Source of the DNA: Aureimonas endophytica | Lineage (GTDB): Bacteria > Pseudomonadota > Alphaproteobacteria > Rhizobiales > Rhizobiaceae | Direction: 5' to 3' | Assembly (NCBI RefSeq): GCF_014642635.1 | Contig: NZ_BMIQ01000002.1 | Location: 310,001-374,000 of the forward strand | Length of the DNA: 64,000 nt | Shown here: positions 34,903 to 44,878 of the stretch, in pieces | Position numbering within the stretch: the stretch's first letter is position 1 | Layout: the number at the start of each line of letters is the position of its first letter | Notes under the pieces: generated by a model | Databases searched by the model: none | Told to the model about the DNA's origin: nothing | What the model saw: the letters and a program-made list of their open reading frames with translations, nothing else | Program-made: the position numbers and the translations under genes

Positions 34903-36195
34903 TCAGGCGGGAAGCGCTGCCTCCGCCAGGGCCTCTCCCGGCTCCTCCACCTTCGCCCGGCAGCGGTCGCCGGAAAAGGCGAAGACCTCGATCGGGCCGC
35001 CGATGCCCTTCAGCGGGAAGGCGCCGAGGCTTTCCAGCACCTTCTGGCAGCCCGCCATCTCGGCGAAGGCCTTCGAGACGAGGACCGGCCGGCCGACCTC
35101 CTTCGTCAGCGCCTCCAGCCGGGCGGCGGTGTTGACCGCCGGGCCGATCACGGTGAAGTCGAGGCGCCGGCGCGAGCCGATATTGCCGTACATCACGTCG
35201 CCGACATGGATGCCGATGCCGTAGCCGAGCGGCTTGCGGCCCCGGCGCACATGGTCCTCGTTGAGGAGCGCCATGGCCGCCTGCGCCTCCGCCACGGCAT
35301 GGAGCAGGTCGAGACAGGCATTCGGCCGGTCGAGCGGGAAGATCGCGAGCAGCCCGTCGCCGACGAATTTCAGGATCTCGCCGCCATGGCGTTCGATCGG
35401 CTCCGACATCGCGTCGAAATAGCCGTTGAGGAGCTCGATCACGTCGTCGCGCGGCCAGAGTTCCGAGATCGTGGTGAAGTCGCGCAGGTCGCAGATCAGG
35501 ATGGCCGCGCCGACCGTCGCGCCGCTGCCGCGCGTGATCGCGCCGGCCAGGATCTCGGCGCTGGCATGCGGGCCGACATAGGTCTCGAGCAGCGTGCGGG
35601 CGAGGCGGTTCTTCAGGCGGATCTCGCTGACGAGGGCGAGCGCCGGCAGGAGATCGCGCAGAAGCCCGATGTCGCCCTCGTCGAAGCCGCCCGGCCGGTC
35701 GGCGGCGAAGGTCACGACATGGCGGCGCCCGAGCGTGTGCTCGATCGGCCAGGCGACATAGTCGGTCATGCCCTGATCGCGCAGTTCGTCGTAGAGCGGA
35801 TAGTCGTAGTCGCTGCCCGTCGCCGGCCGGTCCAGCCGGCGCCGGATCTCGCCGGCGCCCGCCAGCACCGCCTTGATGGGGCTCGTCAGATAGCTGACAT
35901 TGTCCATCGTGCCGTGCTCGTAGGTCTCGATCTCAGCCTCCACCAGCCCGACGCGCCAGCGCATACTGGCGCCGAACCATTGCGGATGCTGGATGCGGAA
36001 ATTCAGCGTGGCGCGGCCGATCGGCACGCCCGCCTCGCGCAGCCGCTCGCAGAGCTGCACCAGGATATTGTCGATGAAGCGCTCGCCGCTCGTCTCCAGC
36101 ATCAGCCAGTCGAGGATGGCACTGCGCCGATGCGGCCAAGCGCCGCCGGTCACGGAAGCGGCGGGCCGCTCCGACGTGGAAGGCAAGAGTTGCAT
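34903..36195 (-). CDS. Class III adenylate cyclase
   Basis: A 430-aa soluble protein ending in a class III nucleotide cyclase domain (about residues 220-400). The two metal Asp are in LICDLRDFTTISE and FVGDGLLAIF. The Lys in EILKFVGD favours ATP over GTP. The N-terminal half has no membrane segments; it resembles the sensor region found in many rhizobial cyclases (RATLNFRIQHPQWFGAS, DYVAWPIEH). The ATG at 36195 is preferred for its GGAG; a frame from 36312 adds an Arg/Pro-rich stretch without support. It converges with the oxidoreductase gene and is divergent from nothing obvious. The signal sensed is unknown. Confidence 0.88.
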   Translation of the reverse strand: MQLLPSTSERPAASVTGGAWPHRRSAILDWLMLETSGERFIDNILVQLCERLREAGVPIGRATLNFRIQHPQWFGASMRWRVGLVEAEIETYEHGTMDNVSYLTSPIKAVLAGAGEIRRRLDRPATGSDYDYPLYDELRDQGMTDYVAWPIEHTLGRRHVVTFAADRPGGFDEGDIGLLRDLLPALALVSEIRLKNRLARTLLETYVGPHASAEILAGAITRGSGATVGAAILICDLRDFTTISELWPRDDVIELLNGYFDAMSEPIERHGGEILKFVGDGLLAIFPLDRPNACLDLLHAVAEAQAAMALLNEDHVRRGRKPLGYGIGIHVGDVMYGNIGSRRRLDFTVIGPAVNTAARLEALTKEVGRPVLVSKAFAEMAGCQKVLESLGAFPLKGIGGPIEVFAFSGDRCRAKVEEPGEALAEAALPA

Positions 36196-36341
36196 GGGCT
36201 CGCTCCGTCCTCTTCCCCAGCCGCGACGGGGCCGGACGGCGGCTGTCCTCGCGGGGAGGCGGCGGTCGTGGCCCGGGCGGTCCGTCTTAAATGGGGGCGG
36301 GCGGCCCGACAATCCAGCCCCTGGAATCTCCTCGAAAAATC

Positions 36342-37592
36342 CTATGCGTAGCGCGCGACGGCGAGGTCCGCCGCCTCGATCTCCGGGCTGCGGCCGGAGA
36401 CGAGATCGGCGACGAGCCGGGCGGAGCCGCAGGACATGGTCCAGCCGAGCGTGCCATGGCCGGTGTTCAGAAACAGACCGTTCACCCGGGTCGGACCGAT
36501 CACCGGCGTGCCGTCCGGCGTCATCGGCCGCAGCCCCGACCAGTAGTCGGCCTTCGCCAGATCGCCGCCCGGAAAGAGATCGCAGACGGAATGTTCGAGC
36601 GTCCGGCGCCGCGCCTCCGGCCGGTCGGTGGTGAAGCCGGAAATCTCCGCCATGCCGCCGACGCGGATGCGCTCGCCGAGCCGCGTGATGGCGATCTTGT
36701 AGCTCTCGTCGAGGACGGTCGATTCCGGCGCCCGCTCGGGATCGAGGATCGGGATGGTCAGCGAATAGCCCTTCACCGGATAGACCGGCAGGCGGATGCC
36801 GTGCGGCGCGACGAGCGCCGGCGAGAAGGAGCCCATCGCCACGAGAACGGCATCCGCCGCCTGGAAGCCGCGATCGGTCTCGACGCCGCTCGCCCGCCCG
36901 TTCTCGACGCGGATTCCCCGGATCGTCCGCCCGTAGTCGAAGGCGACGCCGCGCGCCGCCGCCAGCGCCGCCAGCGCATTGGTGAACTTGAAGCAGTCAC
37001 CGGTCTCGTCCTTCGGCGTCAGCAGGCCGCCGGCGATGCGGTTATGGGCATGGGCGAGCGCCGGCTCGACGCGCACGCAGCCGGACGGGTCGAGCACCTC
37101 GAAGGGAACGCCGTCCTCGGCGAGCGCTTTGACGTCTTTGGCCGAGGCGTCGAGCTGTTCCTGCGTGCGGAAGAGCTGGAGCGTGCCCTGCATGCGCTGG
37201 TCGTATTCGATGCCGGTCTCGGCCTTCACCTCCGCCAAGGCGAGGCGGCTGTATTCGGCGACGCGCAGCATCCGGCTCTTGTTCAGCGCATAGGCTTCGG
37301 CCGTGCAGTTGGCGAGCATGCGCGTCAGCCAGGACAGCATGGCGAGATCCGGCTTCGGCTTCAGGATCAGCGGCGCGTGCTCCATCATCAGCCATTTGAG
37401 CGCCTTCTTCGGAATGCCCGGCGCCGCCCAGGGTGAGCAATAGCCGAAGGAGACCTCGCCGGCATTGGCGAAGCTCGTTTCCAGCGCCGGCCCGGGCTGC
37501 CGGTCGATCACCGTGACCTCGTGCCCGGCCTTCGCCAGATACCAGGCCGAGGTGACGCCGATGACGCCCGCGCCGAGAACCGCGACCTTCAT
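36342..37592 (-). CDS. dadA: D-amino acid dehydrogenase
   Basis: A 416-aa FAD enzyme that oxidises D-alanine and other D-amino acids to keto acids at the inner membrane, feeding electrons to the respiratory chain. The N-terminal FAD motif [18 protein letters not shown] is followed by the DadA block [26 protein letters not shown]. The C-terminal [24 protein letters not shown] closes the FAD site. Length is standard. The start overlaps the alanine racemase stop by ATGA, a common dadA-dadX arrangement, although here the racemase is first. Confidence 0.95.
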   Translation of the reverse strand: MKVAVLGAGVIGVTSAWYLAKAGHEVTVIDRQPGPALETSFANAGEVSFGYCSPWAAPGIPKKALKWLMMEHAPLILKPKPDLAMLSWLTRMLANCTAEAYALNKSRMLRVAEYSRLALAEVKAETGIEYDQRMQGTLQLFRTQEQLDASAKDVKALAEDGVPFEVLDPSGCVRVEPALAHAHNRIAGGLLTPKDETGDCFKFTNALAALAAARGVAFDYGRTIRGIRVENGRASGVETDRGFQAADAVLVAMGSFSPALVAPHGIRLPVYPVKGYSLTIPILDPERAPESTVLDESYKIAITRLGERIRVGGMAEISGFTTDRPEARRRTLEHSVCDLFPGGDLAKADYWSGLRPMTPDGTPVIGPTRVNGLFLNTGHGTLGWTMSCGSARLVADLVSGRSPEIEAADLAVARYA

Positions 37593-38761
37593 GCCGAAAC
37601 TCCCGCTTCGTCTTCGAGATAGTGCCGCTCGAACCGCGATCCGAGCCCGGTGAGGATCTCGTAGGAGATCGTTTCCGCCGCCTCGGCCACCGCGTCGAGG
37701 CTCTGCGCTGGGCCGATCAGGTCGACGAGATCGCCAGGCCGGAGCTCGGCTGCGCCAGCGTCGAGGATGATCGAATCCATGGACACGCGCCCGACCATCG
37801 GCAGCGCCGTCTCGCCGATATGAGCGGCGATGTGGTTGCCGAGCCGGCGCGGCCAGCCGTCGGCATAGCCGAGGCCGAGGGTCGCGAGCCGCATCGGGCG
37901 CTCGGCAGTGACGGTATGGCCATAGCCGATGCCGGCGCCGGCCGGCACGTCGCGCAGCTGGATCACCCGGCCCTGCAGCCGGACGACGGGGCGCATTGGG
38001 TTCGGCGCCGGGTCGGCGAAGGGCCGGCCGCCATAGACGGCGATGCCGGGCCTTGCGAGGTCGAAGCGGAAATCGGGGCCGAGAAATAGGCCGGCGGAAT
38101 TGGCGAGCGAGCGCCGGGCCGCCGGCAGCAGAGCGGCGAGCCGCCGGAAGGCCGCGAGCTGGGCGGCGTTGGCCGGATGGTCGGGCGTGTCGGCGCAGGC
38201 GAGATGGCTCATCACCAGCACGGTCTCAAGACCGAAGAGACGCGTCGGATCGGTGGCGATACGCTCCACCTCCGCCGGGGACAGGCCGAGGCGGGACATG
38301 CCGGAATCGACCTGGATCGCGGCCGGCAGGCGCCGGCCCCGGCGCACGCCCTCGCGCGCGAAGGCCTCGATCTGGGCGAGGGAATTGAGGACCGGCACGA
38401 GGCCAGCCTCGGCGCAGGCCGGCTCCGCGCCCGGCGCCAGACCGTTGAGGACGAGGATCTCGGCCTCCGGCAGCGCCTCGCGCAGCGCTAGCCCCTCGGC
38501 GAGATGGGCGACGAAGAAGCTCTCGCAGCCCTCCCGCGCCAGCCGGCGCGCGACGGGCACGGCGCCGAGCCCGTAGCCGTCCGCCTTGACGACGCCGGCG
38601 ACCTTCGCGCCGCCGGCGAGCGCCACGAGCTGGCGATAGTTCGCGGCGAGCGCGCCGAGATCGATCGTCAGCACGCCGCCGCCCGGAATCTCGCCGCGAT
38701 CGGGAACCGTCGCCGTCCGCCAGCCTTCCGTCCAAGACAGGTTTGCCGAATGCGCGCCCAT
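37589..38761 (-). CDS. dadX: Alanine racemase (catabolic type)
   Basis: A 390-aa PLP enzyme interconverting L- and D-alanine. The PLP Lys is Lys59 in [19 protein letters not shown]. The second catalytic residue, Tyr, is expected in [14 protein letters not shown]. The C-terminal [11 protein letters not shown] is also characteristic. The ATG at 38761 is preferred over 38779 by position. Coupling to dadA and a divergent Lrp-type gene indicate a role in L-alanine breakdown; a separate biosynthetic alr may exist elsewhere, so the dadX name is by context. Confidence 0.92.
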   Translation of the reverse strand: MGAHSANLSWTEGWRTATVPDRGEIPGGGVLTIDLGALAANYRQLVALAGGAKVAGVVKADGYGLGAVPVARRLAREGCESFFVAHLAEGLALREALPEAEILVLNGLAPGAEPACAEAGLVPVLNSLAQIEAFAREGVRRGRRLPAAIQVDSGMSRLGLSPAEVERIATDPTRLFGLETVLVMSHLACADTPDHPANAAQLAAFRRLAALLPAARRSLANSAGLFLGPDFRFDLARPGIAVYGGRPFADPAPNPMRPVVRLQGRVIQLRDVPAGAGIGYGHTVTAERPMRLATLGLGYADGWPRRLGNHIAAHIGETALPMVGRVSMDSIILDAGAAELRPGDLVDLIGPAQSLDAVAEAAETISYEILTGLGSRFERHYLEDEAGVSA

Positions 38762-38884
38762 TTTTCGCACTCCGTCCAATCCTGCTCATGATCCTCGAAG
38801 CATCGCCGAATGTCCGCGCGATCTGCCGCAGGATATGCGAATATAGCGCTCCTTCTTCGACGTTCCTGCGACGGAGCCGCATTT

Positions 38885-39331
38885 TTGGCAGACCTCGACA
38901 AGCTCGACCGGGCCATCCTCAAGGTGCTGCGGCGCAATGCCCGGATCAGCAACGTGCAGCTCGCGGCCGAGGTCGGCCTGTCGCCGTCCGCCTGCCTGCG
39001 CCGTGTCCAGATCCTGGAGGAGGTGGGGACGATCCGGGGCTATACGGCGCTCGTCGCGGGGGCGCGCGACGCGCATGTGGTGATCGTGCGCATCAGCCTG
39101 GAGAAGCAGACGGAGGAGGCGCTGAACCGCTTCGAGGCGGATGTCCTGAAGCATCCGGAGATCCGCGAATGCTATCTGATGACCGGCGAGGAGGACTATC
39201 TCCTGCGCGTCGAGGCGAACGGGGCGGGGGACTACGAGCGCATCCACAAGGAGGTGCTGTCGCGCCTGCCCGGCGTGTCGCGCATCAATTCGAGCTTCGC
39301 CATCCGCAGCGTGCTGTCGGCCGCCTCATGA
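38885..39331 (+). CDS. Lrp/AsnC-family regulator, probable activator of dadX-dadA
   Basis: A 148-aa Lrp/AsnC regulator: an N-terminal helix-turn-helix (LDRAILKVLRRNARISNVQL, then LAAEVGLSPSACLRRVQ) and a RAM ligand-binding domain (VIVRISLEKQTEEALNRFEA, YLLRVEANGAGDYERI). The start is taken as TTG at 38885, with GGAG upstream and a family-typical MADLDKLD start; an ATG at 38810 would add 25 residues without family match. It is divergent from dadX across a short AT-richer gap, the usual arrangement for alanine-responsive DadR-type control. Its stop abuts that of the convergent GntR gene (TCATGA). Confidence 0.88.
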   Translation: MADLDKLDRAILKVLRRNARISNVQLAAEVGLSPSACLRRVQILEEVGTIRGYTALVAGARDAHVVIVRISLEKQTEEALNRFEADVLKHPEIRECYLMTGEEDYLLRVEANGAGDYERIHKEVLSRLPGVSRINSSFAIRSVLSAAS

Positions 39332-40063
39332 GCCGAGGCGGAGCGCCCGCCGTGTCCGGTCGACGCCGACGCCGATGACGGTCAGCATCGCGGCGCGCGT
39401 CGCCCGCTCGTCGCCCGCCGCGATGGCGTCGACGATCGCCAGATGGTTCGCGGCGCATTCGGAGATCAGCACCGGGTCGGAGGCGGGCGAGCTCAACTTG
39501 AAGGAGATCGCCAGCGCCGCCTCGATCAGGCTGGAGATCGACAGCATGAAGGGGTTCTTCGACACCTCGGCGATGGCGAGGTGGAATTCGAGATCGACCT
39601 TGGCGATGCTCGCCTTGTTGTGGGACGGATCGGCGAGGCGCCGGGCGATCTCGTAGAGCCGGGCGACGTCGGCGGGATCGGCGCGGCGCGCGGCGAGCGC
39701 TGCGGCCTCCGGCTCGAAGGCGGCGCGGATCTCGCCGAGATGGACGAGGAGGTCCTCGTCCAGCCCCGCCTCGAAGCGCCAGGCGAGGACGTCGCTGTCG
39801 AAGAGGTTCCAGCGGCTCTTCTCCAGGATGCGCGTGCCGACGCGCGCCTTCGGCTGGACGAGGTTCTTCGCCGCCAGCGTCTTCATCGCCTCGCGCAGGA
39901 CCGTGCGGGAAAAGCCGAAATGGGCGCAGAGCTCGTCGTCGCCCGGCAGGATCGAGCCGACCTCGTAGCGGCCGGAGACGATGGCGCGGCCGAGCTCGTC
40001 CACGACCTGGGCATGGCCGTTGCCGCGCCGCTGGCCGGCGATCGTGGTTTCGAGGAGACTCAC
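39326..40063 (-). CDS. FadR-type (FCD) GntR regulator of the sugar importer
   Basis: A 245-aa GntR-family regulator of the FadR subgroup. The winged helix includes LPGDDELCAHFGFSRTVLREAMKTLAAKNLV. The all-helical FCD domain contains the metal/ligand residues in DLEFHLAIAEVSKNPF and CAANHLAIVDAIAAGD, with Asp and His positions as expected. It begins eight bases after the permease stop, so it is the last gene of the importer operon. A palindrome upstream of the binding-protein gene is the likely operator, giving negative autoregulation. The inducer is presumably the transported sugar or a derivative. Confidence 0.9.
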   Translation of the reverse strand: MSLLETTIAGQRRGNGHAQVVDELGRAIVSGRYEVGSILPGDDELCAHFGFSRTVLREAMKTLAAKNLVQPKARVGTRILEKSRWNLFDSDVLAWRFEAGLDEDLLVHLGEIRAAFEPEAAALAARRADPADVARLYEIARRLADPSHNKASIAKVDLEFHLAIAEVSKNPFMLSISSLIEAALAISFKLSSPASDPVLISECAANHLAIVDAIAAGDERATRAAMLTVIGVGVDRTRRALRLGS

Positions 40064-40070
40064 CGCTCGC

Positions 40071-41072
40071 TCATGCCGTGATCCGCGCCTCGCTCGCCCG
40101 GCTCGGCATTGGCCGCCGCGCCGAGAGCCAGAGCACGGCGCGCTGCAGGACGATGAAGGCGAAGAGGAGGATGCCGATCACGATCTTCGTCCACCAGGAG
40201 GAGAGGGTGCCGTCGAACACGATATAGGTCTGGATCAGCCCCTGGATCAGAACGCCGATCAGCGTGCCGAGCACGAAGCCGGAGCCACCGGTGAGCAGCG
40301 TCCCGCCGATCACCACCGCCGCGATGGCGTCGAGCTCGACGCCGACGGCCGACAGCGAGTAGCCGGCCGACGTATAGAGCGCGAAGACGATGCCGGACAG
40401 GCCCGACAGGAAGCCGGAGAGGGCGTAGATGCCGATCGTCGTGCGGGCGATCGGCACGCCCATCAGCTCGGCCGACTGGCTGTTGCCGCCAAGGGCATAG
40501 ACATTCGTGCCGAAGCGGGTGCGTTGCGCGACGACGGCGCCGACGACGAAGGTGGCGAGCATCAGGAGGCCGACGAAGGTCAGCCGCCCGCCGCCGGCCA
40601 TGCGGAAGTAGAGGCTCTGCAGCGTGTCGAAGAAGGGATGGGAGATCGGCACGGAATCGACGGAGAGCATGAAGGCCATGCCGCGCGCGAAGAACATGCC
40701 GGCGAGCGTGACGATGAAGGCCGGCATCCGCAGATAATGGATGATCGCGCCCATCAGCGCGCCGTAGCCCGTGGTGACGGCGAGCGCGAGGGCGAAGACG
40801 ACGAGCGGGTGGAGGCTGGTCTCGCGCAGGATCACGGCGATGAAGACGCCGGTGAAGGCGATCACCGAGCCGATCGACAGATCGATGCCGCCGGACAGGA
40901 TGACGAAGGTCATGCCGACGGCGGCGATGCCGAGAAAGGCGTTGTCGGTGAGGAGATTGCCGACGACCCGCGTCGAGGCCATGTTCGGGAACTGCGCGAT
41001 GCAGGCTGCATAGGCGAGGACGAAGATGACGAGCGTCGTCGCCAGCGGCAGATATTTCGACTTCAGGCTCAT
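40071..41072 (-). CDS. yjfF: Sugar ABC transporter permease (YjfF-like)
   Basis: A 333-aa inner-membrane permease of the CUT2 (ribose/galactofuranose) family with about nine to ten membrane segments. The conserved block NAFLGIAAVGMTFVILSGGIDLSIGSVIAF is split here around the CUT2 signature GGIDLSIGSV. Its cytoplasmic coupling region includes GGNSQSAELMGVPIARTTIGI. The start overlaps the stop of the other permease by ATGA. YtfT and YjfF form a heterodimer in E. coli, and the same is likely here. Confidence 0.9.
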   Translation of the reverse strand: MSLKSKYLPLATTLVIFVLAYAACIAQFPNMASTRVVGNLLTDNAFLGIAAVGMTFVILSGGIDLSIGSVIAFTGVFIAVILRETSLHPLVVFALALAVTTGYGALMGAIIHYLRMPAFIVTLAGMFFARGMAFMLSVDSVPISHPFFDTLQSLYFRMAGGGRLTFVGLLMLATFVVGAVVAQRTRFGTNVYALGGNSQSAELMGVPIARTTIGIYALSGFLSGLSGIVFALYTSAGYSLSAVGVELDAIAAVVIGGTLLTGGSGFVLGTLIGVLIQGLIQTYIVFDGTLSSWWTKIVIGILLFAFIVLQRAVLWLSARRPMPSRASEARITA

Positions 41073-42097
41073 TCCGCCGCTTCCCTGGTACGGATCGCCG
41101 GCTCGCGCCGCCGGGGCGCCAGAAAGGCGAGGACGGTGCGGCTCGCCGGCGACTGGATGACGAGGATGAGGATGATGATCCCGGCCTTGATCACCAGATT
41201 GAATTCCGGCGGGAAGCCGGAAAGGAGAATGCCGGTATTGACCGCCTGGATGATCATCGCCCCGATCAGCGAGGCGAGGATCGAGAAGCGGCCGCCGAAG
41301 AGCGAGTTGCCGCCGATGACGACGGCGAGGATGGCGTCGAGCTCCAGCCAGAGGCCGGCATTGTTGGCGTCGGCGCCGCGGATGTCGGCGGTCGCGATCG
41401 TGCCGGCGACGGCGGCGCAGACGCCGCTCGCCGCATAGGCGGCGAAGAGGATGACCACCGCGTTGAGGCCCGCCAGCGTCGAGGCCTGGCGGTTGATGCC
41501 GACCGCCTCGATGAGGAGGCCGAGCGCCGTGCGGCGGACGATGAGCGTCGCGAGCAGGCCGAGGCCGAGAAAGATGAGGACCGGCAGCGGCAGGCCGGCG
41601 AAGGCGCCGCTGCCGATGAAGGCGAAGCCCGGATCGTTGAAGGTGAGGATGACGCCTTCCGTCACGAGCTGCGCGATGCCGCGCCCGGCCACCATCAGGA
41701 TCAGCGTCGCGATGATCGGCTGGATGTCGAGGACGGCGACGAGGAACCCGTTCCAGAGGCCGCAGACGAGGCCGAGGCCGAGAACGGCGGCGAGCGTCGC
41801 GAAGAGCGGCGTGCCCTCCGCCACCAGCGACGCGCCGACGGCGCCGCAGATCGCCATCACCGCGCCGACCGAGAGGTCGATGCCGCGCGTCGCGATGACC
41901 AGCGTCATGCCGATGGCGAGAATCGCCACCGGCGCGCCGCGGTTGAGGACGTCGATCAGGCTGCCATAGAGCCGGCCGTTCTGGACGACGACGTCGAAGA
42001 AGCCGGGAAACAGGAGGCCGTTCAGCACGAGCACCGCGCCGAGCACGGCGAGCTGGGGCCCGAGCCGGCGCAGGCCGGGGGCGAGACGTCCCATCAT
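41069..42097 (-). CDS. ytfT: Sugar ABC transporter permease (YtfT-like)
   Basis: A 342-aa CUT2-family permease, partner of the next gene. The signature ATRGIDLSVGAVMAICGAVG and the loop VGINRQASTLAGLNAVVILF are clear, with about ten membrane segments. It overlaps both neighbours by ATGA, so the ATPase and both permeases are translationally coupled. Similarity to YtfT suggests galactofuranose, but rhizobial relatives carry other pentoses and hexoses. Confidence 0.9.
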   Translation of the reverse strand: MMGRLAPGLRRLGPQLAVLGAVLVLNGLLFPGFFDVVVQNGRLYGSLIDVLNRGAPVAILAIGMTLVIATRGIDLSVGAVMAICGAVGASLVAEGTPLFATLAAVLGLGLVCGLWNGFLVAVLDIQPIIATLILMVAGRGIAQLVTEGVILTFNDPGFAFIGSGAFAGLPLPVLIFLGLGLLATLIVRRTALGLLIEAVGINRQASTLAGLNAVVILFAAYAASGVCAAVAGTIATADIRGADANNAGLWLELDAILAVVIGGNSLFGGRFSILASLIGAMIIQAVNTGILLSGFPPEFNLVIKAGIIILILVIQSPASRTVLAFLAPRRREPAIRTREAAE

Positions 42098-43617
42098 AGC
42101 GCCGCTTCCTTCGCTTCCGGCGCGGCGATCGCCGCCATGATGCGGTCCGGCGTCACCGCCTCGCCGACAAGCTCGGCGACATGCGCGCGCTCCGAGCAGA
42201 CGACGATGCGGCGCGAATAGGCCGCGAGCTCCTCCAGCTCGGAGGAGATGACGAGCAGCGCCATGCCCTCGTCGCAGAGTTCCTTGATGAGGCGGATGAT
42301 CTCGGCATGCGCCCCGACATCGATGCCGCGCGTCGGCTCGTCGAGGATCAGGAAGCGCGGATGGGTGACGAGCCAGCGGGCGAGCAGCACCTTCTGCTGG
42401 TTGCCGCCGGACAGGAACTTGATCGGCTTCTCGCGGTCGGAGGTGCGGATGTCGAGCGCCCGGATATAGCGGTCGGTCAGTTCGACCTGCTCGGCCCGCG
42501 ACAGGGGCTTCGTCCAGCCGCGCCGCGCCTGGAGGGCTAGGACCAGATTCTCGCGCACCGAGAGATCGGCGATGATGCCGTCGGTCTTGCGCTCCTCCGG
42601 GCAGAAGCCGAAGCCCGCCGCGATCGCGTCGCGCGGCGAGTTCAGCGCGACCGTCCGCCCGTCGACGCTCGCCTCGCCGGAATCGGCCCGGTCGACGCCG
42701 AAGAGGAGGCGCGCGGTCTCGGTGCGGCCGGAGCCGAGCAGGCCGGCGATGCCGACGACCTCGCCCCGGCGGATGCCGAGATCGAAGGGCTTGACGCTCG
42801 TGCGCCGGCCGAAGCCGCGAAAGCGGATCTCCGGCTCGCCCGCCGCCACCGGCGCCGCGCGCGCTTCGGCGAGGGTCTCCTCCTTCAGTTCGCGCCCGAG
42901 CATCATCTTCACGATGTCGAGTCGCGACAGGCCGGCGATGTCGCGGCTGCCGACGCCCCGGCCGTTGCGCAGCACCGTGACGCGGTCGGCGACGGCGAAG
43001 ACCTGGTCGAGGAAATGGGTGATGAAGACGATCGCGAGGCCCTGGTCCCGCAGGGCCCGCATCACGCCGAAGAGCCGCGCCACCTCGGCCGCGTCGAGCG
43101 AGGCGGTGGGCTCGTCGAGGATCAGAACCTTGCCGGAAAGTTCCACGGCGCGGGCGATGGCGACGAGCTGCTGCACCGCCACCGAATGGGCGGCGAGCGG
43201 CGTCGCGGGATCGAGGTCGAGACCGTAGCGCGCCAGGATCTCGCGCGTCATCTTCCGCATGCGGCGGATGTCGGTGAGGCCGAAGCGGCGCGGCTCGCGC
43301 CCGAGCAGGAGGTTCTCCGCCACCGAGAGGTTCGGCAGGAGATTGACCTCCTGATAGACCGTGCCGATGCCGAGGGCCTGCGCCTCCTCGACATGGCGCG
43401 GATCGATCGGCCGGCCCTCCAGGGCGATCTCGCCGCCGTCGCGGCGATAGACGCCGGTGATGATCTTGATCAGCGTCGACTTGCCGGCGCCGTTCTCGCC
43501 GAGCAGCGCGTGGATCTCGCCGCGCTGGAGGGTCAGGTCGATGTCGCTGAGCGCCGCGATGCCGAGAAACGACTTCGAGACGCCGGAAACGCGCAGAAGG
43601 GGATGTTCGGAGGGCAT
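42094..43617 (-). CDS. ytfR: Sugar ABC transporter ATP-binding protein (YtfR-like)
   Basis: A 507-aa double ATPase with two nucleotide-binding domains. The N-terminal half has Walker A GENGAGKSTL and Walker [11 protein letters not shown], but its signature is degenerate (AAHSVAVQQLVAIARA). The C-terminal half has a relaxed P-loop GLLGSGRTETA and a clear LSGGNQQKVLLARWL. Such asymmetry is normal for CUT2 ATPases. The ATG at 43617 is chosen; a longer frame from 43776 is not family sequence. It lies 74 bp after the binding-protein gene. Confidence 0.92.
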   Translation of the reverse strand: MPSEHPLLRVSGVSKSFLGIAALSDIDLTLQRGEIHALLGENGAGKSTLIKIITGVYRRDGGEIALEGRPIDPRHVEEAQALGIGTVYQEVNLLPNLSVAENLLLGREPRRFGLTDIRRMRKMTREILARYGLDLDPATPLAAHSVAVQQLVAIARAVELSGKVLILDEPTASLDAAEVARLFGVMRALRDQGLAIVFITHFLDQVFAVADRVTVLRNGRGVGSRDIAGLSRLDIVKMMLGRELKEETLAEARAAPVAAGEPEIRFRGFGRRTSVKPFDLGIRRGEVVGIAGLLGSGRTETARLLFGVDRADSGEASVDGRTVALNSPRDAIAAGFGFCPEERKTDGIIADLSVRENLVLALQARRGWTKPLSRAEQVELTDRYIRALDIRTSDREKPIKFLSGGNQQKVLLARWLVTHPRFLILDEPTRGIDVGAHAEIIRLIKELCDEGMALLVISSELEELAAYSRRIVVCSERAHVAELVGEAVTPDRIMAAIAAPEAKEAAL

Positions 43618-43691
43618 GCCGTCTCCGCTGACTTGGCAGGCGGGGAGGCCGCCCCCGGGCCGGTTCGGCGCGGGGGCGGCGGAGCGGGTCG

Positions 43692-44654
43692 TCAGTAGCC
43701 GAGGCCCTTCTTCTCCTCGTAGACCTTCATCGGATCGTCGGCCTGGGTATAGAGCTTGGACTCGGTCTGGATCCACTTGGCCGGCGCGGCCTTGTCCTTC
43801 TTGTACTTCTCGAGCGCGTCGAAGGCGGGGCCCGCCATGTTCGGCGTCAGCTCGACGGTGGCGTTCGCCTCGCCCTTCGCCATGGCCTGGAAGATGTCCG
43901 GCACGGCGTCGATCGAGACGACGAGAATGTCCGTGCCGGGCTTCAGGCCGGCTTCCTTGATCGCCTGGATGGCGCCGACCGCCATGTCGTCGTTATGGGC
44001 GTAGAGCGCGCAGATGTCCTTGCCGCCATTGGAGGACTTGATGAAGCTCTCCATCACTTCCTTGCCCTTGGTGCGGGTGAAGTCGCCGGTCTGGCTCTTG
44101 ACGATCTTGACGTTGTCATGGCCGGCGAGCGCCTGCTCGAAGCCCTTCTTGCGGTTGATCGCCGGCGAGGAGCCGGTCGTGCCCTGGAGTTCGACGACGT
44201 TGCAGGCCTTGGAGCCGACCGTCTTCACCAGCCAGTCGCCGGCGACCTTGCCCTCGTGCACCTGATCGGAGGTGACGGCGGTGAGGTAGAGCGAGTCCGG
44301 CGCGTCGATCTGGCGGTCGAGCAGCACGACGGGGATCTCGGCTTCCTTCGCTTCCTTCAGCACCGCGTCCCAGCCGGTGGCGACGACGGGCGCGACGAGG
44401 ATCGCGTCGACCCCTTGCGCGATGAAGGTGCGGATCGCCTTGATCTGGTTTTCCTGCTTCTGCTGGGCATCGGCGAATTTCAGGTCGACGCCGCGCTTCT
44501 TCGCCTCGCTCTTGGTCACCGAGGTCTCGGCGGCGCGCCAGCCGGATTCGGAGCCGATCTGCGAGAAGCCGACCGTCATGTCCGCCGCATAGGCGGACGA
44601 GGCCAGCATGGCGGCCGCCATGGCGACGCCAACCCGGAACTTCCAGGATGTCAT
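43692..44654 (-). CDS. ytfQ: Periplasmic sugar-binding protein (YtfQ-like)
   Basis: A 320-aa binding protein of the periplasmic-binding-protein type I fold. A signal peptide (AMAAAMLASSAYAAD) is followed by MTVGFSQIGSESGWRAAETS, the YtfQ signature. Ligand-loop blocks are GVDAILVAPVVATGWD and CALYAHNDDMAVGAIQAIKE. It is the first gene of the five-gene operon with the ATPase, two permeases and regulator. E. coli YtfQ binds galactofuranose; that ligand is plausible but not established for this homologue. Confidence 0.92.
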   Translation of the reverse strand: MTSWKFRVGVAMAAAMLASSAYAADMTVGFSQIGSESGWRAAETSVTKSEAKKRGVDLKFADAQQKQENQIKAIRTFIAQGVDAILVAPVVATGWDAVLKEAKEAEIPVVLLDRQIDAPDSLYLTAVTSDQVHEGKVAGDWLVKTVGSKACNVVELQGTTGSSPAINRKKGFEQALAGHDNVKIVKSQTGDFTRTKGKEVMESFIKSSNGGKDICALYAHNDDMAVGAIQAIKEAGLKPGTDILVVSIDAVPDIFQAMAKGEANATVELTPNMAGPAFDALEKYKKDKAAPAKWIQTESKLYTQADDPMKVYEEKKGLGY

Positions 44655-44708
44655 GAATTATCCTCCCAAGACCTTCGCCATCGGCCTCCCAGCCGATGCT
44701 GACCCTAT

Positions 44709-44724
44709 TCATAATATCGTATGA
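44709..44724. promoter_or_regulatory. Candidate FCD-GntR operator upstream of ytfQ
   Basis: TCATAATATCGTATGA has TCATA and TATGA as inverted ends and sits 54 bases before the ytfQ start in an AT-rich island. Short palindromes of this TCATA/TATGA style are typical for FadR-subfamily repressors in rhizobia (family knowledge). The regulator encoded at the operon end is the likely binder. Confidence 0.6.
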
Positions 44725-44878
44725 CTTTTTCCGTCCAGCTTGTTGCGATGCGGCAATCGCTGCCCGGCAAAGGATGTTCCTTGGGAACACGGTCGGGGCG
44801 GCCACGCCCGCGCGGCCATCCGGGAAATGCGCGAAACGGCAGGCGGGGGAGGCCGATCGCGACGGTCGGCCGGCGCGC

